Assembly: GCA_949298805.1 (NCBI GenBank)
Contig: CASFXY010000015.1
Coordinates: 5,520 to 52,361, forward strand
Length of the DNA: 46,842 nucleotides
From: an uncultured bacterium
Lineage (GTDB): Bacteria > Cyanobacteriota > Vampirovibrionia > Gastranaerophilales > Gastranaerophilaceae
Direction: 5' to 3'
A program made the translations under genes and the position numbers. Numbering within the stretch: the first letter of the stretch is position 1; each line of letters begins with the position of its first letter. Positions 42,715-46,842 of the stretch are shown piece by piece. The notes beneath the pieces were generated by a model, which was not told the origin of the DNA, did not search any database, and was given only the letters and a program-made list of their open reading frames with translations.

Positions 42715-43185
42715 ATGAATAATGAAGAAAAATTTCTTGTGATAGAACAATACAAAATATACTCGGAAGCAAAAGAAACTTTTATTTCGAGAAATTTCCA
42801 AACAAACAGGTTTTATCTGGTATTATCACTTGTATTGTTTTTACTTTTATATGTATTTTATGCGCTTACTCCTTCGGTAACCCCCATTGTTGTAGGTTCT
42901 ATTATTGGTATGGCTGTTTGCGTTATGTGGTGGTTAAATCTTGACAGTTATCAATTTTTAATAAAAATTAAATATTCAAAGGTATTGGAAGAAATGGAAA
43001 AATTATTACCTTTTATGCCTTATAGAAAAGAATATGAAGCTTTTCAAGATGCCAAGAGGGATAAAAAAGCAATTGTTTTTTCTGATTTTCAAAAATTCCT
43101 TACAATAATTCTTTTTTGTATATACCTTGTAATATTTTCTAATGGCATAAGCACAATGTTTATAAGTTTGGTTAAAATGTATTAA
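42715..43185 (+). CDS. Membrane protein on opposite strand in prophage, RipA-like moron candidate
   Basis: A 156-residue protein with three hydrophobic segments: about 33-50 (FYLVLSLVLFLLLYVFYA), 57-73 (IVVGSIIGMAVCVMWW) and 127-150 (FLTIILFCIYLVIFSNGIS). The N-terminal QYKIYSEAKETFISRNFQTNRFYLVLSLV resembles the start of RipA-type small membrane proteins (QYK-Y...R...N.F pattern); this family link is from memory and uncertain. It is the only plus-strand gene in the prophage part and appears to have its own promoter. It ends 4 bases into the 3' end of the adaptor-like gene. These are the marks of a lysogen-expressed moron. Confidence 0.7.
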   Translation: MNNEEKFLVIEQYKIYSEAKETFISRNFQTNRFYLVLSLVLFLLLYVFYALTPSVTPIVVGSIIGMAVCVMWWLNLDSYQFLIKIKYSKVLEEMEKLLPFMPYRKEYEAFQDAKRDKKAIVFSDFQKFLTIILFCIYLVIFSNGISTMFISLVKMY

Positions 43186-43850
43186 CCAAAAGTTATTCTC
43201 GGTGAATCTTCGTAAGATTTACTGCCTGATGTTCTTAAATTGCTTATTGCATTGTAATATAATGTCCTCCAGTAACCGAATTTTGCAAAAGATGGATTTG
43301 CTTTAACTTTTATTAATGTTCCGTAAACCAAAATCGGTTCAAGATATGGCAGTGGCAGAACACTTGTATCATTTTTATTTTGCATATTCGCTGTTTTTGT
43401 ACCGTTTTCATCTTGAGCATACATATCTGACACATAGATTATGCTTAGTTTTCTTTGAAGTGAGCAAGGCAGAGTAATAATTAAATCGCCAATACTTGAA
43501 TAGCAATCACTAAAACCTGTTTTGTCATTTGTAAATTGTGCGGGGTGGATGTATTTGTATTTTTTTGTTCCTTCCCAAACAGAGATTATTTTTCCTCCAA
43601 AATCTTCAAGTATTGTTGTTTGGTTTTTTTCAAGAATAATTTCTGATTTTTCAATTAGAAAATCCCAGATATACGAGCTTAAAACTTCGGAATTTGTTGA
43701 ATTTATTAAGTTCAATACTCTTTTGTGTTCGCTTTTTGTTATTTCTTCAAAATCGTTTACTTCTCTCCAGCTTAATTCATTTAAAACCTTTTTAAATATA
43801 TCAAAATATGTAGGTTTGATACGACTTGTATCAGTGTTGTTTTCGCTCAT
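43182..43850 (-). CDS. Phage head-tail adaptor-like structural protein, putative
   Basis: A 222-residue soluble protein between the tail-hub gene and the capsid side of the operon. It has an N-terminal helical part (YFDIFKKVLNELSWREVNDFEEITKSEHKRVLNLINS, about 15-50) followed by beta-rich sequence (KIISVWEGTKKYKYIHPAQF). N-terminal helices with such beta parts occur in podovirus head-completion and tail tubular A proteins. AAGGAGGA precedes the ATG. The function is inferred from size and location, not from a decisive motif. Confidence 0.5.
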   Translation of the reverse strand: MSENNTDTSRIKPTYFDIFKKVLNELSWREVNDFEEITKSEHKRVLNLINSTNSEVLSSYIWDFLIEKSEIILEKNQTTILEDFGGKIISVWEGTKKYKYIHPAQFTNDKTGFSDCYSSIGDLIITLPCSLQRKLSIIYVSDMYAQDENGTKTANMQNKNDTSVLPLPYLEPILVYGTLIKVKANPSFAKFGYWRTLYYNAISNLRTSGSKSYEDSPRITFG

Positions 43851-43863
43851 TTTTCCTCCTTAT

Positions 43864-44085
43864 TTAAATGAAACCTAAAAATTCATATTTAAAACCTCGA
43901 CAAATAAACCTGTCTAAGCCATCGGAATATATTTTTGTGGTTATTTTTCTGCCTCGCGTAGTGTTTTTCAAGTCCTCCAAAAGCTTGTGTGCAGGGATTT
44001 CAATTTTAAAATTTGTAAATACAGAGCTTTTAATCCAAATGGCGTGCTTGCCTAACATCTGGCTGTATTCATAGTTAGAAGTCAT
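43864..44085 (-). CDS. Small phage protein of unknown function
   Basis: A 73-residue protein, basic and without membrane segments or cysteines of note apart from one. Its ATG lies inside the last codons of the tail-hub gene (11-base overlap), with AAGGAA 8 bases upstream, which argues that it is real. It ends 13 bases before the adaptor-like gene. It could be a minor virion or connector piece; nothing recognisable. Confidence 0.55.
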   Translation of the reverse strand: MTSNYEYSQMLGKHAIWIKSSVFTNFKIEIPAHKLLEDLKNTTRGRKITTKIYSDGLDRFICRGFKYEFLGFI

Positions 44086-45607
44086 TTAACAATTCCTTAA
44101 ATTCTATTCCGACGAGTTTAAATCCGTCACCTTCTTCTTCGCCTTCAATGTTTAGTGCGACACTTAAATTTGAATCAAAAATTTGTACGCTTATCGAACT
44201 TTGATATGAATTTGCCCAAAACGGTTCATAAGAGTTTTCAAAGCAGTTGTATTTGTCTTTTGCCTCCTCCTCTGATGCCCAGATGAGTGAACCGATTTCA
44301 TAAGTATTGATGTATTCGTGGTCTGTCTTTATTTCTTTTATAAAATCTTTAGAAACGCTGAATTTAAATCTGTTTTCACCGGTTTCATCCAAAAGGAGTG
44401 CAAAATCTTCTATGATTTTTCTCTCAGACGGTTTTCCCAAATGAAAAAACGGTGTTGAAAAACTGAATTTTATAGGTTCTCCGTTGAATGTAGAGCCTAT
44501 ATTTTCAAGCAAGATTAGTCCTTCTTTGCTGCCTGAAAATATTTCAGAATTTATATTCGCAGCAGATGTTATATTTTGCGGCTCTATTCTTTTTGTCCAA
44601 CTGTCATTGGCGAAATCATAAATCCAAATTGTACTGAAATATTTGTTATCAGCGTATGGCAGATAAAACCAAATTTGATTTTTCTTTTCATAAGGAACGC
44701 AAAATGCTTCATGCATACGGCTTCTGTCGGCATTTTTGAACGCATCTTCTACAGCTGAGGCAATATTGCCGCTCATCATAATTTGTGAAAGTTCGCCTAC
44801 TTGTGATAGTGCAAAAAGCCCGTCTGCATTGAAAAAGTACTGTTTGTTGTTGCATGTGCATACAGCTTTTGAGCTTTCTGTACCTTTATCGGCAAATTTT
44901 ATTATTGCAAAATTTTCCGGCGAAGTTCCTGAAAGCAGATACACTCCATCGGGCTTAAAAATTGCCAGATTTCCACAGTAAAGAGCTAATGCTGAAATTT
45001 TTGTAACAGATGAATGGAAATTTGAAATATAGCCGGCATCATTTTCGCTATCCCAATCATCAAATTTTCCAAGCGCACTGTAGTATAGTGTGGAACCTGC
45101 CCCTACCCAGAGTCTTCCGGCATAAGAACATATTGTTTCCGGTTTAACTTCTTGTCCGTCTTGCCCGATTACATTAAGAGGATTTAGCTTTGTGCTTGAA
45201 TTTATATTGTAATAATAACCTTCGCAATTTGAGCCAAAGAAAACAATGCCATCTAAATAAAGAGAAAAATTAACGGAAGATATTGTTTTTTCATAGTCAT
45301 AAACAAGGTTTACCTGTCGTGTCAGGTAATCATAGTATTTAATTTTTCCGTCAGATACTGCATATAAAAATCCTTCAGTGGATTTAGGATATTCGCAAAG
45401 TCCTACAATTGAACAATTATTTGTTGATTCTTCTTCTAAAAATACTTGATTACCCATCATACGCTCGACACCTTGGTTTTTAAACAATTCAATATTGTAA
45501 CTGTCATCCCAATTTAGTTTTTTGGCGCCGTAGCCAAGCATTACTTTTGTTGCATTTGTATTTATGCCGCCTGAAAAATCATAAAATGCAAGTTTATTAT
45601 CGCTCAT
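44075..45607 (-). CDS. Phage tail-hub / DNA-stabilisation beta-propeller protein
   Basis: A 510-residue protein that begins with YDFSGGINTNATKVM, an opening typical of podovirus tail nozzle or packaged-DNA stabilisation proteins (P22 gp10-like). The middle consists of repeated beta blades: IVGLCEYPKSTEGFLYAVSDGKIKYYDY, ICSYAGRLWVGAGSTLYYSALGKFDDWD, GNLAIFKPDGVYLLSGTS, KQYFFNADGLFALSQ and STIWIYDFANDSWTK. This is a predicted propeller forming the DNA exit hub. It overlaps the amidase 3' end by 11 bases. AAGGTGG precedes the ATG. Confidence 0.72.
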   Translation of the reverse strand: MSDNKLAFYDFSGGINTNATKVMLGYGAKKLNWDDSYNIELFKNQGVERMMGNQVFLEEESTNNCSIVGLCEYPKSTEGFLYAVSDGKIKYYDYLTRQVNLVYDYEKTISSVNFSLYLDGIVFFGSNCEGYYYNINSSTKLNPLNVIGQDGQEVKPETICSYAGRLWVGAGSTLYYSALGKFDDWDSENDAGYISNFHSSVTKISALALYCGNLAIFKPDGVYLLSGTSPENFAIIKFADKGTESSKAVCTCNNKQYFFNADGLFALSQVGELSQIMMSGNIASAVEDAFKNADRSRMHEAFCVPYEKKNQIWFYLPYADNKYFSTIWIYDFANDSWTKRIEPQNITSAANINSEIFSGSKEGLILLENIGSTFNGEPIKFSFSTPFFHLGKPSERKIIEDFALLLDETGENRFKFSVSKDFIKEIKTDHEYINTYEIGSLIWASEEEAKDKYNCFENSYEPFWANSYQSSISVQIFDSNLSVALNIEGEEEGDGFKLVGIEFKELLNDF

Positions 45608-46082
45608 AATACCACCTTACTTTGTTTCTTATATAATCTCCGACTTCATTTGCCCCAATTGCAGGCTCATAGGGTATATATGTAATATCAATTTTTCCGG
45701 CACTTGTTGAATTCGGAAAAATTTTCCCTACTTCATAATGTGTCATAATAGTGTCTTTTGAAGGTTTTAAACCGTATTTTTTTAATAAAGTTGCACTATA
45801 GGCAAATGCACTTTCTGCCTGCACTCTTGTAAAGGGAAAATTGCCTACATTTGAAGGGCTTTTGTAGCCGTACATCGAGCAAAGGGCAATGCCTATCGAA
45901 CCTGTATTCAGTCCGCCGCTGTGTGCTGCGTAGTGACCGTCCTTGCAGTTTAAATTATCTTCAGGCTTGTATTTTCCCTTGCTAATATTGCCTTTGTTGT
46001 CGATTAAAAAATGGTAGTGTTCAAAATCCGTTAATGACGGAGTATAACTGCCTGCACTCCAATGTAGGATTATTCTCTTCAT
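45597..46082 (-). CDS. Phage N-acetylmuramoyl-L-alanine amidase (Amidase_2 endolysin)
   Basis: A 161-residue zinc amidase that cleaves the stem peptide from MurNAc. Motifs seen are RIILHWSAGSY (first zinc histidine, H7), HYHFLIDNKGNI, AAHSGGLNTGSIGIALCS, MTHYEVGK (second histidine) and AGKIDITYIPY with the aspartate ligand. No signal peptide, so a holin would release it. I chose ATG 46082, with AGGAG 5 bases upstream, over an in-frame ORF start at 46106. Its first 62 bases overlap the LuxR-type gene in another frame. Confidence 0.88.
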   Translation of the reverse strand: MKRIILHWSAGSYTPSLTDFEHYHFLIDNKGNISKGKYKPEDNLNCKDGHYAAHSGGLNTGSIGIALCSMYGYKSPSNVGNFPFTRVQAESAFAYSATLLKKYGLKPSKDTIMTHYEVGKIFPNSTSAGKIDITYIPYEPAIGANEVGDYIRNKVRWYYER

Positions 46083-46302
46083 TTGTTTCTCCTGAAAGTA
46101 AATCAAATGCCAATTTGCCGTATATGTCTAAAAATCTTGATATGGCTTGAGTTCTGTTTTGTGCCCGAAATTTAATATAAATTCTGGAGAGGTGATTTTG
46201 CACTGTTCGAACACTTAGCCCGAGGGTATTTGCAATTGCTCTGTCCTTAAGTCCCAGACAAAGCAAAGACATTACTTGTTTTTCACGGTTGGTAAGCTTC
46301 AT
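46021..46302 (-). CDS. Stand-alone LuxR-type (GerE) helix-turn-helix protein of the prophage
   Basis: A 93-residue DNA-binding protein consisting almost only of a GerE domain: LTNREKQVMSLLCLGLKDRAIANTLGLSVRTVQNHLSRIYIKF (about 3-45). The conserved glutamate, the IA..L..S..TV..H recognition helix and the following RIY.K are all present. There is no receiver or ligand domain, so it is GerE-like. GAGGATAGAAA precedes the ATG and the preceding small ORF stops 3 bases before. Its 3' end overlaps the amidase gene by 62 bases. It is a good candidate for a late-gene activator. Confidence 0.85.
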   Translation of the reverse strand: MKLTNREKQVMSLLCLGLKDRAIANTLGLSVRTVQNHLSRIYIKFRAQNRTQAISRFLDIYGKLAFDLLSGETNEENNPTLECRQLYSVINGF

Positions 46303-46305
46303 TTT

Positions 46306-46512
46306 CTATCCTCTCTTGCGACTTGATTTATTCATATCAGCAATTAGCTTTAAAAAAATAAATATATTTTCCGCGCTTAATTTTTTATTTTTTCCGTACC
46401 TGCTAAAAATCACATTAAGTAAGGCTTTTGCTATAAAAATTAAAATTTTTGATTTTGTAAATTTTTGTGAACATAAAAAACTTAGCAAAAATGCGAGAAA
46501 TTTTTTCAGCAT
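46306..46512 (-). CDS. Small hydrophobic/basic ORF leading the phage operon
   Basis: A 68-residue protein with two short hydrophobic runs (FLAFLLSFLC, about 5-14; ILIFIAKALLNVIF, about 23-36) and many lysines. The ATG has GAGG about 9 bases upstream, and the stop lies 3 bases before the LuxR-type ATG, which suggests coupled translation. It could be a small membrane protein or a leader peptide. The AT-rich composition means a chance ORF cannot be excluded. Confidence 0.45.
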   Translation of the reverse strand: MLKKFLAFLLSFLCSQKFTKSKILIFIAKALLNVIFSRYGKNKKLSAENIFIFLKLIADMNKSSRKRG

Positions 46513-46580
46513 ATTGCAATCCTCACTCCGTATTTGTGTGGTTTTTAAAGGGGGTTGTATAGGTTTTACAAACTATTCAC

Positions 46581-46608
46581 ATAATAGCAGACAAAATTTT
46601 TTTGAAAA
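46581..46608 (-). promoter_or_regulatory. Predicted promoter of the prophage late operon
   Basis: On the minus strand TTTTCA (46608-46603), 16-bp spacer, TATTAT (46586-46581). Transcription would start near 46574, giving a 5' leader of about 62 bases before the small ORF at 46512. Confidence 0.45.
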
Positions 46609-46613
46609 TCGCC

Positions 46614-46633
46614 AAAATTACTTGAGTAATTTT
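46614..46633. promoter_or_regulatory. 20-bp palindrome upstream of the LuxR-type operon, lux-box-like operator
   Basis: Perfect 9-bp arms AAAATTACT (46614-46622) and AGTAATTTT (46625-46633) with a TG centre. Length and symmetry match sites of LuxR-type dimers. It is 5 bases upstream of the predicted -35, centred near -49. Confidence 0.5.
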
Positions 46634-46743
46634 AACTATTAAACTTATAATTATATGCTTAAAATAATTATAGGGGCTGTGTTTGTACAATTTCACCCTT
46701 GCTAAACTTTTTATAATTTTTATTATAATTTTACAAAAATTAA

Positions 46744-46785
46744 TAAAAAAAGGCGCAAATTTTCCCAAAAATTGCGCCAATGATA
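46744..46785 (-). terminator. Terminator of a minus-strand gene beyond the right edge
   Basis: Arms GGCGCAA (46752-46758) and TTGCGCC (46772-46778), extended by A/T pairs with one mismatch, with seven Ts following on the minus strand. It insulates the phage late operon from whatever lies to the right. Confidence 0.8.
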
Positions 46786-46812
46786 CGAAAATATATTTGT
46801 AAACTTACTTTA

Positions 46813-46836
46813 TTTAATATTCAGTTTAATATTCAG
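46813..46836. repeat. 12-bp tandem direct repeat, two copies
   Basis: TTTAATATTCAG occurs twice in a row at 46813-46824 and 46825-46836, right at the window edge. More copies could lie beyond; two copies in AT-rich DNA may be chance. Confidence 0.5.
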
Positions 46837-46842
46837 TCCAAT

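Larger units (their letters stand above)
46513..46842. other. 330-bp non-coding right end of the window
   Basis: AT-rich, with no convincing gene. It holds the predicted late promoter and palindrome, a minus-strand terminator at 46744-46785 and a 12-bp tandem repeat at 46813-46836. The 67-codon ORF over 46577-46780 spans the terminator and lacks a ribosome-binding site. Confidence 0.6.

Noticed and set aside
46577-46780. 67-codon ORF at the right end
   Set aside because: It spans a clear terminator hairpin, is almost all Ile/Lys/Phe from AT-rich DNA, and lacks a Shine-Dalgarno site.

Overview
The window is low-GC bacterial chromosome. I infer a Gram-negative, probably non-photosynthetic relative of the Cyanobacteria (Gastranaerophilales / 'Melainabacteria'). 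The basis is an outer-membrane toolkit (KdsB, a TpsA/TpsB two-partner pair, a Tad secretin), a B12-dependent class II ribonucleotide reductase, a DUF512 radical-SAM protein, an LL-diaminopimelate-type aminotransferase and heavy use of TTG starts. This placement is inference from gene content only; no rRNA or tRNA gene is visible in the window.

Layout. 1-1964 (-): 3'-truncated nrdJ whose C-terminal linker carries a GC-rich 54-bp tandem repeat cut by the window edge. 2174-6664 (+): housekeeping run of a TPR protein, NrnA-type DHH phosphoesterase, YihY membrane protein, YhaM-type exonuclease, a secreted protein and a CinA C-terminal amidase. 6722-13493 (+): Tad/Flp pilus assembly operon cpaB-secretin-tadZ-tadA-tadB-tadC. 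13495-16533 (+): tightly packed ribD, aroQ, thiL, ispD. 16511-21335 (-): uppS, rdgB, a GAF/HD-GYP signalling protein and a secreted TPR protein. 21421-28018 (+): PadR regulator, DUF512 radical SAM, unknown membrane protein, ffh, rpsP, CgeB-like glycosyltransferase and a DapL-like aminotransferase. 28086-28337 (+): an orphan Flp pilin with its own promoter. 28334-31159 (-): secreted TPR protein and kdsB. 31277-36595: divergent tpsA (-) and tpsB (+) around a 387-bp regulatory gap.

36643 to the right end (-): structural and lysis half of a podovirus-like prophage. Along the plus coordinate it reads holin-like protein, large terminase, portal, small terminase, scaffold-like protein, major capsid, GNAT acetyltransferase, a + strand membrane 'moron', head-tail adaptor-like protein, small protein, tail-hub propeller, amidase, LuxR-type HTH and a small leader ORF. 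No integrase, replication genes or att site are visible, so the element continues to the right and is not bounded here.

How parts work together. The tad operon supplies the machine for the orphan Flp pilin 14.6 kb away; no prepilin peptidase is in view. TpsB would export TpsA. The most unusual region is the prophage. Its head-to-tail gene order matches the P22-type order, but the genes are transcribed in the opposite direction. The operon appears to start with a LuxR-type HTH gene that overlaps the endolysin. A 20-bp palindrome lies just upstream of a predicted promoter for that gene. The operon is interrupted by two UUCG-loop terminators that point against the direction of transcription, and by one outward-facing membrane gene.
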